A DNA stretch of 64,000 bases. Origin: Marinospirillum minutulum DSM 6287. GTDB lineage: Bacteria; Pseudomonadota; Gammaproteobacteria; Pseudomonadales; Halomonadaceae. The notes under the pieces were generated by a model. That model saw only the letters and a list, made by a program, of their open reading frames with translations. It did not search any database and had not been told where the DNA came from. Made by a program: the position numbers and the translations under genes. This document shows positions 9,027 to 18,617 of the stretch, one piece after another. The DNA lies in contig NZ_AULO01000010.1 of assembly GCF_000422325.1 (NCBI RefSeq), positions 62,001 through 126,000 of the forward strand, in the 5' to 3' direction. Every line of letters begins with the position of its first letter. Position 1 is the stretch's first letter.

Positions 9027-10004
9027 TTACTTAATTAGCAAGCGCTCAGGAATTGTCTCACCAATTTCTTTGTAATAACGCAGTGCACCTGGATGCAAAG
9101 GAATAGGAGTAGACCCTAAACTAAACTCAACGGTTGTATCGTTAGCTGCTGAGTGAATAGCACGTAGCTCTTCAACTTTCTCAAATAGCGTTTTAGTTAT
9201 TTGATAAGCCAACTCATCAGACATAGAAGCGTTAACCGTTAGAACATTAGGAATACTCAAGGTTTGTACCGGCTTATTAACACCTTCATACAAGCCAGCA
9301 CGTAGCGTGTAAGGAGCAAAAACTGGCTCTGCCTTCATTGCCTTAGCCATTTCCTGCTGGGTGAATGAAATAATTTTAATATCACGGCTAGTCGCCAAGC
9401 TTAAAATTGAGCTAGTCGGTGGACCAACGCTCCAGAAACCTGCATCGATATCACCATCACGTAACGCATCGCCTGTTTCGTTAAAATTCAAGCGTCTAGC
9501 ATTTAAATCAGAGGTTTTAATACCATTCGCTTCTAGCAGAGTACGCGCATTCACTTCAGTACCACTGCCTGGTGCACCCAAAGAAACACGCTTACCTTTT
9601 AAATCACTTAAAGAATTGATACCCGAACCAGCTAGGGTCACCAACTGCACAGCATTAGGGTAAACCGAACCTAGCGCACGTACATCGGCTACTTTACGAC
9701 CCTTAAAAACACCTTCGCCGTGATAAGCCTTATAAACCGAGTCGGCTAAAGCAATGGCTAAATCAGAATCTTCGCGGTGAATAAGCCCCATATTTTCTAC
9801 CGAAGCACCGGTTACTTCTGCTACACCTGTGTAACCGGGAATATGACGGCCAATCATTTCTGCAAGACCACCACCAATAGGGTAATAAACCCCGCCAGTT
9901 CCACCTGTTGCAATCGAAAGGGTCTGTTCAGCTTGTACCGTCGTAGTGCCTACCAGTAGAGAAAGAGGCAAAGACAGAGCTAGTGCCGAGACAAATTTAC
10001 GCAT
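9027..10004 (-). CDS. TAXI-family TRAP transporter substrate-binding protein
   Basis: Periplasmic solute receptor that delivers substrate to the TRAP permease. It has a signal peptide (MRKFVSALALSLPLSLLVGTTTVQAEQ), the TAXI start IATGGTGGVYYPIGGGLA, and the family segments VTGASVENMGLI and GSGTEVNARTLLEANG. 325 aa is normal. It is the first gene of the minus-strand transport operon and is divergent from glutaryl-CoA dehydrogenase, which suggests glutarate or a closely related acid as substrate. TAXI proteins known so far bind glutamate, alpha-ketoglutarate or similar acids, so this is inference. Confidence 0.93.
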   Translation of the reverse strand: MRKFVSALALSLPLSLLVGTTTVQAEQTLSIATGGTGGVYYPIGGGLAEMIGRHIPGYTGVAEVTGASVENMGLIHREDSDLAIALADSVYKAYHGEGVFKGRKVADVRALGSVYPNAVQLVTLAGSGINSLSDLKGKRVSLGAPGSGTEVNARTLLEANGIKTSDLNARRLNFNETGDALRDGDIDAGFWSVGPPTSSILSLATSRDIKIISFTQQEMAKAMKAEPVFAPYTLRAGLYEGVNKPVQTLSIPNVLTVNASMSDELAYQITKTLFEKVEELRAIHSAANDTTVEFSLGSTPIPLHPGALRYYKEIGETIPERLLIK

Positions 10005-10129
10005 AATCTGTACTCCAATTTATATTTATTATTACTCGTGAACTTCCACAAAGAAGTCTCCAAAAAACACTAATGCAAAATGAAGCTTATGGCTAGCATT
10101 GATATTTTTTATATTCCATCGCTTGCTTT

Positions 10130-10175
10130 TTACAATTTATTATAATAAATGTACAGTTACAACTTGACCAGTAAA
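10130..10175. promoter_or_regulatory. Shared control region with 16-bp perfect palindrome
   Basis: Between the divergent TAXI gene and glutaryl-CoA dehydrogenase lies the perfect palindrome ATTTATTATAATAAAT (10135-10150), flanked by TTTTACA on the left and TGTACAGTTACAACTTG on the right. The words TTACAATT and TGTACA recur in the region upstream of the GntR gene. It is a candidate operator controlling both transport and catabolic genes; no footprint evidence exists here. Confidence 0.45.
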
Positions 10176-10196
10176 CTTTAGCCTTGAGGAACAAAA

Positions 10197-11375
10197 ATGA
10201 CCCCCTTTCAGTGGCAAGACCCTTTTTTAATTGATCAACAACTAACCGACGACGAACGCCAAGTACAAGCAGCAGCGCGTTCTTACTGCCAAGATAAATT
10301 ACAGCCTCGTGTGCTTAAAGGTTTCCGTGAAGAACACTTCGATAAAGAAATCATGACCGAAATGGGCGAAATGGGCTTGCTGGGTGCAACGGTTGCTGAA
10401 GAGTATGGTGGTGCAGCTATGGGGCATGTGGCTTATGGCTTAATTGCGCGTGAAGTGGAACGTGTCGATTCTGGTTACCGTTCTGCTATGAGCGTACAGT
10501 CTTCTTTGGTTATGCACCCTATTGAAGCTTACGGTTCTGAAGAACAGAAGCACAAATACCTGCCTCAGCTAGCCAGCGGCAAAATGATTGGCTGCTTTGG
10601 TCTAACCGAACCTGATCACGGTTCTGACCCAGGCGGTATGTTAACGCGTGCTAAAAAAACTGAAGGCGGCTACCTGTTAACTGGTCAAAAAATGTGGATC
10701 ACTAACAGCCCTATCGCTGATATCGCCATTGTTTGGGCTAAATCTGATGCCCACGACAACAAAATTAAAGGCTTTATTGTTGAACGTGGTACGGAAGGCT
10801 TTAGTACACCAACCATTGAAGGCAAGGTTTCTTTACGTGCCTCAATTACGGGTGAAATTGTTCTTGATAACGCTTTTGTACCTGAAGAAAACCTACTACC
10901 CAAGGCTTCTGGCTTAGGCGGTCCTTTTGGTTGCCTTAACAAAGCTCGTTTTGGTATTGCTTGGGGTGTTATTGGTGCAGCAGAATTCTGCTGGCATGCA
11001 GCACGACAGTACACGCTAGACCGTAAGCAGTTTGGTCGTCCTTTAGCCGCTACTCAGTTAGTTCAGTTGAAGCTAGCCAATATGCAAACTGAAATTACAC
11101 TAGGTTTACAGGCAGCACTGCAAGTGGGTCGCTTAATGGATAGCGGTAACTGGGCACCAGAAATGGTTTCTCTAATTAAGCGTAATAACTGTGGCAAGTC
11201 TTTGGATATTGCTCGTTTAGCAAGAGATATGCACGGTGGTAACGGTATTTCTGATGAATACGGTGTTATTCGCCACATGGTTAACCTAGAAACAGTGAAT
11301 ACCTATGAAGGCACCCACGATGTTCACGCCCTTATTTTAGGCCGTGCACAAACTGATATTCAGGCGTTCTTTTAA
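10197..11375 (+). CDS. gcdH: Glutaryl-CoA dehydrogenase (decarboxylating)
   Basis: FAD-dependent oxidation and decarboxylation of glutaryl-CoA to crotonyl-CoA, passing electrons to ETF, in lysine/glutarate breakdown. It has acyl-CoA dehydrogenase motifs in order: [33 protein letters not shown], and the C-terminal [31 protein letters not shown] region with the catalytic Glu in TYEGT. The sequence is of the GcdH subfamily ([21 protein letters not shown], with a VIRHMVNLE loop), and 392 aa is typical. The next gene starts directly after its stop codon, giving a two-gene operon. Confidence 0.93.
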   Translation: MTPFQWQDPFLIDQQLTDDERQVQAAARSYCQDKLQPRVLKGFREEHFDKEIMTEMGEMGLLGATVAEEYGGAAMGHVAYGLIAREVERVDSGYRSAMSVQSSLVMHPIEAYGSEEQKHKYLPQLASGKMIGCFGLTEPDHGSDPGGMLTRAKKTEGGYLLTGQKMWITNSPIADIAIVWAKSDAHDNKIKGFIVERGTEGFSTPTIEGKVSLRASITGEIVLDNAFVPEENLLPKASGLGGPFGCLNKARFGIAWGVIGAAEFCWHAARQYTLDRKQFGRPLAATQLVQLKLANMQTEITLGLQAALQVGRLMDSGNWAPEMVSLIKRNNCGKSLDIARLARDMHGGNGISDEYGVIRHMVNLETVNTYEGTHDVHALILGRAQTDIQAFF

Positions 11376-12605
11376 ATGCCTGCTCAGCCATTAAAAGGTG
11401 TTCGTGTCCTTGATTTGTCCCGCATTTTAGCGGGACCTTGGAGCACTCAACAATTAGCCGACTTGGGTGCTGAGGTTATCAAGATAGAAAAACCCGGCGC
11501 GGGGGATGATACCCGCAGCTGGGGACCACCTTGGCTAGAAGGTTCGCAAGAATCGGCTTATTACTTGTCGGCTAATCGCGGCAAACAATCCGTTGCTATC
11601 GACATCTCTAAACCTGAAGGGCAAGCATTAATCCATCAGCTATTAGAAGACTGCGATGTATTAGTTGAAAACTTTAAAGTAGGTGGGCTAAAAAAATACG
11701 GCTTAGATTACGCCAGCTTAAAAGACAAAAAGCCTGACCTTATCTACTGCTCAATTACTGGTTTTGGGCAAGACGGCCCCTATGCTCACCGTGCTGGCTA
11801 TGACTTTATGATTCAAGGTATGGGTGGGTTAATGAGTTTAACAGGGTTGCCTGACTCTGAACCAGGCGGTGGCCCAGTAAAAGTAGGCGTGGCTTTTGTG
11901 GATGTTTTCACTGGGCTTTATGCTTGCAATGCTATTTTGGCAGCCTTGTTTCAGCGCCAACAAACGGGTGAAGGTACGCATATCGACTTATCCTTGCTTG
12001 ATGTGCAGGTGGGTGTTTTAGCTAACCAAGGCTTGAACTACCTCACTTCTGGCAAAGTACCACAACGCCTGGGCAATGCTCACCCGAATATTGTTCCCTA
12101 TCAGGCTTTTGCTACGACAGATGGCTACATTATTTTAGCGGTAGGCAATGATGGTCAGTTTCAACGTTTTTGCAAGGTAGCAGGGCAAGAAGCCTTGGCA
12201 ACCGATGCACGCTTTACTAGCAATCAGTTAAGGGTTGCTAACCGAGAAGTGCTTATTCCACTATTAAATAAGCTACTTTTAGAACGCACCACGCAAGATT
12301 GGCTTGGCGACTTAGAAGCAGTGGGCGTGCCTTGTGGCCCTATTAATAACCTAGAACAGGTTTTTGCAGATCAGCAGGTGCAACATCGCAATCTAGCGTT
12401 TGAACTACCTCACCCTCAAGCAGGCAAGGTTTCTTTAGTTAGCAACCCAGTTAGGTTTGATGGCAAAGCACTCAACGCAAAAACCGCACCACCCTTATTG
12501 GGCGAGCATACTTTACAACTGCTAAAAGACAAGCTAAAGCTGAGCGAAGAACAGCTTCAAGCTTTAGTGGATAAAGGCATTATTGCGGATAAAAAGCCTA
12601 GCTAA
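11376..12605 (+). CDS. CaiB/BaiF family CoA-transferase, likely succinyl-CoA:glutarate CoA-transferase
   Basis: Class III CoA-transferase, 409 aa. The N-terminus MPAQPLKGVRVLDLSRILAG and the segment PGAGDDTRSWGPPW are family-typical; the catalytic Asp is expected in the GYDFMIQGMGGLMSLTG region. Its ATG abuts the gcdH stop, so the two are translationally close. In this setting it would make glutaryl-CoA from glutarate using succinyl-CoA, as human SUGCT does. The substrate is inferred from the neighbour, not from residues. Confidence 0.88.
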   Translation: MPAQPLKGVRVLDLSRILAGPWSTQQLADLGAEVIKIEKPGAGDDTRSWGPPWLEGSQESAYYLSANRGKQSVAIDISKPEGQALIHQLLEDCDVLVENFKVGGLKKYGLDYASLKDKKPDLIYCSITGFGQDGPYAHRAGYDFMIQGMGGLMSLTGLPDSEPGGGPVKVGVAFVDVFTGLYACNAILAALFQRQQTGEGTHIDLSLLDVQVGVLANQGLNYLTSGKVPQRLGNAHPNIVPYQAFATTDGYIILAVGNDGQFQRFCKVAGQEALATDARFTSNQLRVANREVLIPLLNKLLLERTTQDWLGDLEAVGVPCGPINNLEQVFADQQVQHRNLAFELPHPQAGKVSLVSNPVRFDGKALNAKTAPPLLGEHTLQLLKDKLKLSEEQLQALVDKGIIADKKPS

Positions 12606-12617
12606 ACACTAGCTTTT
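12593..12617. terminator. Possible bidirectional terminator between convergent genes
   Basis: Imperfect inverted repeat AAAAGCcTAG / CTAGCTTTT (12593-12602 and 12609-12617) spans both stop codons of the CoA-transferase and ispB genes, with A/T runs on either side. The stem is short and has a bulge. Confidence 0.4.
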
Positions 12618-13580
12618 ACGCCCTAGCGCCACATCGGTTAGGTGCAATAAAGCCTCTTTGTATTGTGAAGCAGGTAATACCTCTAGGCAGGCTTTCGCTT
12701 TTTCTGAACAAAGGCGAGCCTGCTCACGGGTGTAGTCTAGCGCACCCGTTTTATTCACGATTGCCAAGACATCATCTAAAGAATCTAACCCACCTTTGCG
12801 TATCGCTTGGCGAATTAATAACGCTTCTGCTTCGGTACCTTGTGCCATAGCGTAAATTAACGGTAGGGTTGCCTTGCCTTCGGCTAGGTCATCGCCCACG
12901 TTTTTACCCATGGTTGCGGCATCGCCTTGGTAATCTAGCAAATCATCAATTAACTGAAACGCCAAACCCAACTGAGCGCCATATTCACGCATGGCTTCTT
13001 GCTGTTCTAAAGTGGCTTCGGCCAGTACGGCAGCGGTTTGGGTAGCACCTTCAAATAACTTGGCTGTTTTGGCATAAATCACTTCACGGTACTGTTTTTC
13101 GCTTACTTTGGGGTTACGCACATTAGTGAGCTGCATTACTTCGCCTTCAGCAAGCACACAAGTTACCTTGGCAAGTATCTCCATAATCCGCATGGAATTA
13201 ACCCGCACCATCATTTCAAACGAGCGTGAATAAAGAAAATCACCCACTAAAACACAAGACTGATTGCTCCATTGGGTATTAGCCGTTGGGCGACCACGGC
13301 GCATACTCGACTCATCCACCACATCATCGTGCAGCAGCGTTGAGGTGTGCATAAATTCAATTAAAGCAGCTAAAAGCAGGTGTTTGTCGCCTTGATAACC
13401 CAGCGCACGGGCAGTCAACAAAGCTAAGAGAGGACGTAAGCGTTTACCGCCACTGTCGATTATATGGTGGGCAATTTTTTCTACCAAAGGCACCTGTGAA
13501 CGGCATTCATTGATAATCAGCTGGTTAACAGCTTCAAAATCATCAGCAACAACAGCGTGCAGCGAGGAACTGGCAGACAT
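12609..13580 (-). CDS. ispB: Octaprenyl/polyprenyl diphosphate synthase
   Basis: Trans-prenyltransferase that makes the side chain of ubiquinone or menaquinone from FPP and IPP. It has both aspartate-rich motifs: first DDVVDESSMRRGRPT (DDxxD), second DDLLDYQGD. The KLFEGATQ segment and the GGKRLRP IPP-binding region are also present. 323 aa equals E. coli IspB. It stands near rplU-rpmA as in enteric bacteria, although here cysK separates them and the gene is divergent from rplU. Its ribosome-binding site lies in a strong hairpin. Confidence 0.93.
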   Translation of the reverse strand: MSASSSLHAVVADDFEAVNQLIINECRSQVPLVEKIAHHIIDSGGKRLRPLLALLTARALGYQGDKHLLLAALIEFMHTSTLLHDDVVDESSMRRGRPTANTQWSNQSCVLVGDFLYSRSFEMMVRVNSMRIMEILAKVTCVLAEGEVMQLTNVRNPKVSEKQYREVIYAKTAKLFEGATQTAAVLAEATLEQQEAMREYGAQLGLAFQLIDDLLDYQGDAATMGKNVGDDLAEGKATLPLIYAMAQGTEAEALLIRQAIRKGGLDSLDDVLAIVNKTGALDYTREQARLCSEKAKACLEVLPASQYKEALLHLTDVALGRKS

Positions 13581-13588
13581 GAATTTAA

Positions 13589-13640
13589 CACCCTAAGCGG
13601 CTAGTAAGAATAGCTAGGTATCCTAGCAGCCGCTTGGGTG
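13589..13640 (-). promoter_or_regulatory. Hairpin covering the ispB ribosome-binding site
   Basis: On the ispB mRNA the arm CACCC-AAGCGGCT (complement of 13628-13640) pairs with AGCCGCTT-A-GGGTG (13589-13602), a 13-bp stem with one bulged base. The loop holds a second hairpin (GCTAGG / CCTAGC at 13613-13627). The only good Shine-Dalgarno sequence, AGGGTG, lies in the 3' arm 8 bases before the ATG. It could instead act as the cysK terminator, but no T run follows. Confidence 0.5.
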
Positions 13641-13660
13641 CTGTCAAGCAAAGGCTGGTG

Positions 13661-14629
13661 TTATTGCACCAGCTCTTTTTCAGTAAAGATACCGTCAAAT
13701 AGCGGCGTAGAAAGGTAGCGTTCACCTGAGTCAGGCAGAATTACCACAAACATCTTGTCTTTGTATTCAGGTAAAGCAGCTAAACGTAAAGCAGCGGCTG
13801 TGGCTGCACCACAAGAAATACCGGCAAGAATACCCTCTTTACTCATTAGTTCACGGGCGGTAGCTATGGCATCTTCGTTACTGACCTGTTCAACACGGTC
13901 AACTAAATTTAAATCTAAGTTACCTGGAATAAAGCCAGCGCCCAAGCCTTGTATTTTATGGGGTGCAGGCTTAAGTTCAGCACCCACAAGTTTCTGGCTA
14001 ATCACTGGGGAATCGGTAGGCTCTACAGCAACACTGGTAATCCCCTTGCCTTGCGTCTTCTTAATATAGCGTGAAATACCAGTGATAGTCCCGCCTGTGC
14101 CTACACCGGCAACCAAGACATCAACTTTTCCGTCGGTATCCTGCCAAATTTCTGGGCCAGTGGTTTGCTCGTGAATGGCGGGGTTAGCTGGGTTTTCAAA
14201 CTGTTGCAGCATAATGTAGCTATCAGGGTTAGCGTCAACCAATTCTTGCGCTTTAGCAATAGCGCCTTTCATGCCTTTAGCTGGTTCAGTCAATTCAATT
14301 TCAGCACCTAAAGCTTTAACTAGCTTGCGGCGTTCTAACGACATAGATGAAGGCATGGTTAGAATTAAACGGTAGCCTCTAGCCGCCGCTACAAAAGCAA
14401 GTGCAATACCAGTATTACCACTAGTGGGTTCAACTAGAGTAACACCAGGCTTTAATAGGCCGCTGGCTTCGGCAGCATTAATCATGCTAGCACCTATACG
14501 GCACTTCACTGAACCGGCTGGGTTACGTGATTCTAACTTGGCATAAACATTACCCGCAGGCCAAAGGTGGGCTAAACGTACTAGTGGCGTGTTACCTATA
14601 GTCTGTGAGTTATCATTAAAAACTTTCAT
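13661..14629 (-). CDS. cysK: Cysteine synthase A (O-acetylserine sulfhydrylase)
   Basis: PLP enzyme making L-cysteine from O-acetylserine and sulfide. The PLP lysine is in [10 protein letters not shown]; substrate and cofactor loops [20 protein letters not shown] and [15 protein letters not shown] are intact, as is the C-terminal [13 protein letters not shown]. The whole sequence follows E. coli CysK closely, including the C-terminal TEKELVQ (TEKELQQ in E. coli), so it is CysK rather than CysM. 322 aa is normal. It is transcribed towards ispB, 80 bp away. Confidence 0.94.
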   Translation of the reverse strand: MKVFNDNSQTIGNTPLVRLAHLWPAGNVYAKLESRNPAGSVKCRIGASMINAAEASGLLKPGVTLVEPTSGNTGIALAFVAAARGYRLILTMPSSMSLERRKLVKALGAEIELTEPAKGMKGAIAKAQELVDANPDSYIMLQQFENPANPAIHEQTTGPEIWQDTDGKVDVLVAGVGTGGTITGISRYIKKTQGKGITSVAVEPTDSPVISQKLVGAELKPAPHKIQGLGAGFIPGNLDLNLVDRVEQVSNEDAIATARELMSKEGILAGISCGAATAAALRLAALPEYKDKMFVVILPDSGERYLSTPLFDGIFTEKELVQ

Positions 14630-14757
14630 GAGTAGCTTCCTTATATCTAAAGTAGGTCAAGGCAAAATCTATTAACCCAGTGTAACCAAATAAATGCTTA
14701 AGTCTTAGCTAGACTTGCTATAAGAATATAAAATCTTGTTAGAAAAGCGTTTCAATC

Positions 14758-14786
14758 TTGCTTGTTATGCCTGCTTGCATTAGAAT
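14758..14786 (+). promoter_or_regulatory. Sigma-70 promoter for rplU-rpmA
   Basis: TTGCTT (14758-14763), a 17-bp spacer, then TAGAAT (14781-14786): a good housekeeping promoter 117 bp before the rplU start. Confidence 0.65.
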
Positions 14787-14790
14787 CACG

Positions 14791-14824
14791 CGTCCTTTCG
14801 TCTGGACGGCTCCCTGCACGAGGG
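14791..14824 (+). promoter_or_regulatory. Structured 5' leader of rplU-rpmA
   Basis: Just downstream of the predicted start point are two hairpins: CGTCC/GGACG (14791-14795 with 14804-14808) and CCCT/AGGG (14812-14815 with 14821-14824). The remaining leader runs to 14902. An autogenous L21 leader is possible, but I cannot match it to a named RNA family. Confidence 0.35.
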
Positions 14825-14902
14825 TTACCAAAGTGTTTCCCTTCATCAACAGGTATTAGTAGCCTTTCTGATCCAGAAGAAGTTAAGTAAATGGAGAGCA
14901 GC

Positions 14903-15214
14903 ATGTACGCAGTTATTAAATCTGGTGGTAAGCAGTACCGTGTTAAAGAAGGTCAAACCCTTAAGCTAGAGAAGTTAGAAGTTGCAACTGGCGAAACCAT
15001 TAACTTTGACGAAGTTCTACTAACTTCTGATGGCGAAAACATCCAAGTTGGTGCGCCTTTAGTCGCTGGTGCAAAAGTAACTGCTGAAGTTATTGATCAC
15101 GGTCGTGGTGATAAAGTAACCATTATCAAATTCCGTCGTCGTAAGCACCACATGAAGCGTCAGGGCCACCGTCAGTGGTATACTGAAGTTAAGATTACTG
15201 GTATTTCCGGTTAA
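14903..15214 (+). CDS. rplU: 50S ribosomal protein L21
   Basis: Large-subunit ribosomal protein, 103 aa. The sequence [23 protein letters not shown] and the C-terminal [23 protein letters not shown] are diagnostic. I start at the ATG at 14903, preceded by GGAGAGC; an in-frame ATG 12 bases upstream would put four extra residues before the conserved start. It is followed by rpmA 29 bp later, the universal rplU-rpmA pair. Confidence 0.97.
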   Translation: MYAVIKSGGKQYRVKEGQTLKLEKLEVATGETINFDEVLLTSDGENIQVGAPLVAGAKVTAEVIDHGRGDKVTIIKFRRRKHHMKRQGHRQWYTEVKITGISG

Positions 15215-15243
15215 TTTTCATCCAGAATTTGAGGTAAGACATC

Positions 15244-15501
15244 ATGGCACATAAAAAAGCTGGTGGTAGTACTCGTAACGGTCGCGATTCCGAAAGCAAA
15301 CGCCTTGGCGTTAAGCTGTTTGGTGGCCAGGTAGTTCAAGGTGGCAACATCATTATTCGTCAGCGCGGTACTAAGTTCCACGCTGGTACAAACGTAGGTG
15401 TTGGCAAAGACCACACTTTGTTTGCTAAAACTGAAGGTGTTGTTAAGTTTGAAGTAAAAGGCCCTAAGAGTCGTCGCTTTGTAAGCGTCGTACCAGCCTA
15501 A
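15244..15501 (+). CDS. rpmA: 50S ribosomal protein L27
   Basis: Large-subunit protein that reaches the peptidyl-transferase centre with its N-terminal tail. [20 protein letters not shown] is the canonical start with no cleavable leader (unlike Firmicutes). 85 aa is normal. The gene is preceded by TTGAGG and followed by a strong terminator that separates it from obgE. Confidence 0.97.
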   Translation: MAHKKAGGSTRNGRDSESKRLGVKLFGGQVVQGGNIIIRQRGTKFHAGTNVGVGKDHTLFAKTEGVVKFEVKGPKSRRFVSVVPA

Positions 15502-15532
15502 TTTACTTCAACAAGTAAGTTATAGTAAGACA

Positions 15533-15560
15533 AGGCTCTACCAACCGGTGGAGCCTTTTT
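15533..15560 (+). terminator. Rho-independent terminator after rpmA
   Basis: Ten-base-pair stem AGGCTCTACC (15533-15542) / GGTGGAGCCT (15547-15556) with one G-T pair and an AACC loop, followed by TTTTT. Confidence 0.9.
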
Positions 15561-15588
15561 ATATGGGGCATTCTGACCCCAAAGGTAG

Positions 15589-16794
<1,206 letters not shown>

Positions 16795-16796
16795 CT

Positions 16797-17924
16797 ATGT
16801 CGCATGAACGCCAAACCCTAACCCAAAGCCGCCGAGTCCTTGTTAAGATTGGTAGCGCTTTATTAACTAACGATGGCCAAGGGCTAGATGTTGCTGCCAT
16901 TGAAGGCTGGGTAGCACAAATGGCTAGGCTTAAAGAGCAAGGCCGTGAGCTACTACTTGTCACTTCTGGCTCAGTTGCTGAAGGCATGGTGCGCTTAGGC
17001 TGGAAGCAACGCCCAAAAAGTGTTCACGAGCTTCAAGCTGCCGCTGCGGTTGGTCAAATGGGCTTAATTCAAACTTGGGAAACCGCCTTTAAAAAGTACG
17101 GCATTAACAGCGCTCAAATTTTGCTTACCCACGATGACCTCTCTAACCGCAAACGCTATTTAAATGCCCGTAGCGCCCTGCGCACTTTGGTTGATTTAGG
17201 CGTAGTGCCAATCATTAACGAGAATGACACAGTTGCCACTGACGAAATTCGTTTTGGTGACAACGACACGCTAGGCGCTTTGGTCACCAACCTACTGGAA
17301 GTGGATACGCTGGTTTTACTAACCGATCAGCTAGGTTTGTTTGATGCCGACCCACGTGAAAAACCTGATGCCAACCTTATTAGCGAAGGTAGGGCGCAAG
17401 ACCCTGCACTCTTGGCCGTTGCCGGTGACGGTGGTGCTTTAGGTCGTGGTGGTATGTTCACCAAAGTACGTGCAGCACGTTTAGCCGCTCGCTCAGGCGC
17501 TAGAACGGTTATTTTAGGTGGCCGTACTGAACAAGCTTTAACTCGCCTATTTGAAGGTGAAGAGCTAGGCACACTTTTACTGCCCAATGATGAACCCATC
17601 ACCGCCCGCAAACGCTGGTTAGCCGGTCATTTACAAGAAAAGGGTGTGCTAGTGCTTGATTCAGGTGCCAGTAAAGCTGTGCAACAACAAGGTAAAAGCT
17701 TATTACCGGTGGGCGTTAAAGAAGTGCGAGGCCGTTTTGCACGTGGAGAACTAGTGGCTTGTATTGATGAAAACGAACAACGCTTAGCTAAAGGCTTAAT
17801 TAACTACTCATCTAGTGAAGCACGCTTGTTAGCAGGCCAACCCAGTAACCAGATTGAGCGCATTTTAGGCTATATAGAATCACCAGAGCTTATTCACCGC
17901 GACAATCTTGTGGTTATTAAATGA
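16797..17924 (+). CDS. proB: Glutamate 5-kinase
   Basis: First step of proline synthesis: ATP-dependent phosphorylation of glutamate. It has an amino-acid kinase domain ([54 protein letters not shown]) and a C-terminal PUA domain (residues ~280-365, [20 protein letters not shown]). 375 aa is the full two-domain length. It is translationally coupled on both sides: 2 bp after obgE, and overlapping the next gene by 4 bp. Confidence 0.95.
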   Translation: MSHERQTLTQSRRVLVKIGSALLTNDGQGLDVAAIEGWVAQMARLKEQGRELLLVTSGSVAEGMVRLGWKQRPKSVHELQAAAAVGQMGLIQTWETAFKKYGINSAQILLTHDDLSNRKRYLNARSALRTLVDLGVVPIINENDTVATDEIRFGDNDTLGALVTNLLEVDTLVLLTDQLGLFDADPREKPDANLISEGRAQDPALLAVAGDGGALGRGGMFTKVRAARLAARSGARTVILGGRTEQALTRLFEGEELGTLLLPNDEPITARKRWLAGHLQEKGVLVLDSGASKAVQQQGKSLLPVGVKEVRGRFARGELVACIDENEQRLAKGLINYSSSEARLLAGQPSNQIERILGYIESPELIHRDNLVVIK

Positions 17925-18139
17925 GCAGCCAACAGCCCAACAACCCCTTGCATGGCGTTACCTTAGAGCAGCTAGTCACCCAGCTAGAAAAGCACTATGG
18001 CTGGGAAGGCTTGGCAAAGCGTATTAATATCAACTGCTTTAAAAGTGAGCCTTCAGTTAAGTCTAGCTTGAAGTTTTTACGCCGCACACCTTGGGCGCGT
18101 GAACAGGTTGAAAAGCTTTATTTAAATACACGCTTTTAG
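17921..18139 (+). CDS. VF530-type (DUF2132) small protein
   Basis: A 72-aa protein of the VF530/DUF2132 family, whose Vibrio fischeri member was solved as a small helical fold thought to bind DNA. The family pattern [22 protein letters not shown], then [28 protein letters not shown], covers nearly the whole protein. ATGA overlap with proB shows co-translation. Its function is not established. Confidence 0.85.
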   Translation: MSSQQPNNPLHGVTLEQLVTQLEKHYGWEGLAKRININCFKSEPSVKSSLKFLRRTPWAREQVEKLYLNTRF

Positions 18140-18164
18140 TCACTACCTTTTCTGCTCTTCTCTA

Positions 18165-18173
18165 TGGTAGAAT
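18165..18173 (+). promoter_or_regulatory. Extended -10 promoter for rpsT
   Basis: TG-G-TAGAAT (TG at 18165-18166, TAGAAT at 18168-18173) forms an extended -10 element 112 bp before rpsT; no clear -35 is seen. It gives a leader of about 100 nt, long enough for S20 autoregulation. Confidence 0.55.
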
Positions 18174-18285
18174 CGCTTTCCCTTTATTTGGGTCTGTTGC
18201 TAAGTCTATAGATCAACAAGTTTTTGGGATTTTCTGCTGGATACAACCAGCTTTTACGATCATTGCAAAACTCCAAGGAGTTATC

Positions 18286-18555
18286 GTGGCCAACATCAAG
18301 TCTGCCCAGAAGCGTGCGCTTCAATCCGAAAAACGTCGTCTGCACAACAACAGCCTACGTTCTAAAGTACGTACCAGCATCAAGCGTGTACTTAAAGAAG
18401 TACAAACTGGTGACTGGGAAAAAGCTATGGCTGCTTTCCAAGCTGCACAGCCAGTTATTGATCGCATTGCTGACAAGGGTGTTTTCAACAAGAACTGGGC
18501 TGCTCGTACTAAGAGCCGTCTGAACGCTCGTGTTAAAGCACTTAAAGCTTCCTAA
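18286..18555 (+). CDS. rpsT: 30S ribosomal protein S20
   Basis: Small-subunit protein that binds 16S rRNA. (M)[22 protein letters not shown] is canonical; 89 aa. The start codon is GTG with AAGGAG 5 bases upstream. E. coli rpsT also uses a weak start (TTG) as part of its feedback control, so the GTG may be functional. It is followed by a strong terminator. Confidence 0.96.
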   Translation: MANIKSAQKRALQSEKRRLHNNSLRSKVRTSIKRVLKEVQTGDWEKAMAAFQAAQPVIDRIADKGVFNKNWAARTKSRLNARVKALKAS

Positions 18556-18573
18556 GTTTTAGGTAGCTAATAG

Positions 18574-18600
18574 AAAAACCGGCTTTTAGCCGGTTTTTTT
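18574..18600 (+). terminator. Rho-independent terminator after rpsT
   Basis: Stem AAAAACCGGC (18574-18583) / GCCGGTTTTT (18589-18598), loop TTTTA, followed by further T. Confidence 0.92.
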
Positions 18601-18617
18601 ACATATAAAGCCGAACC

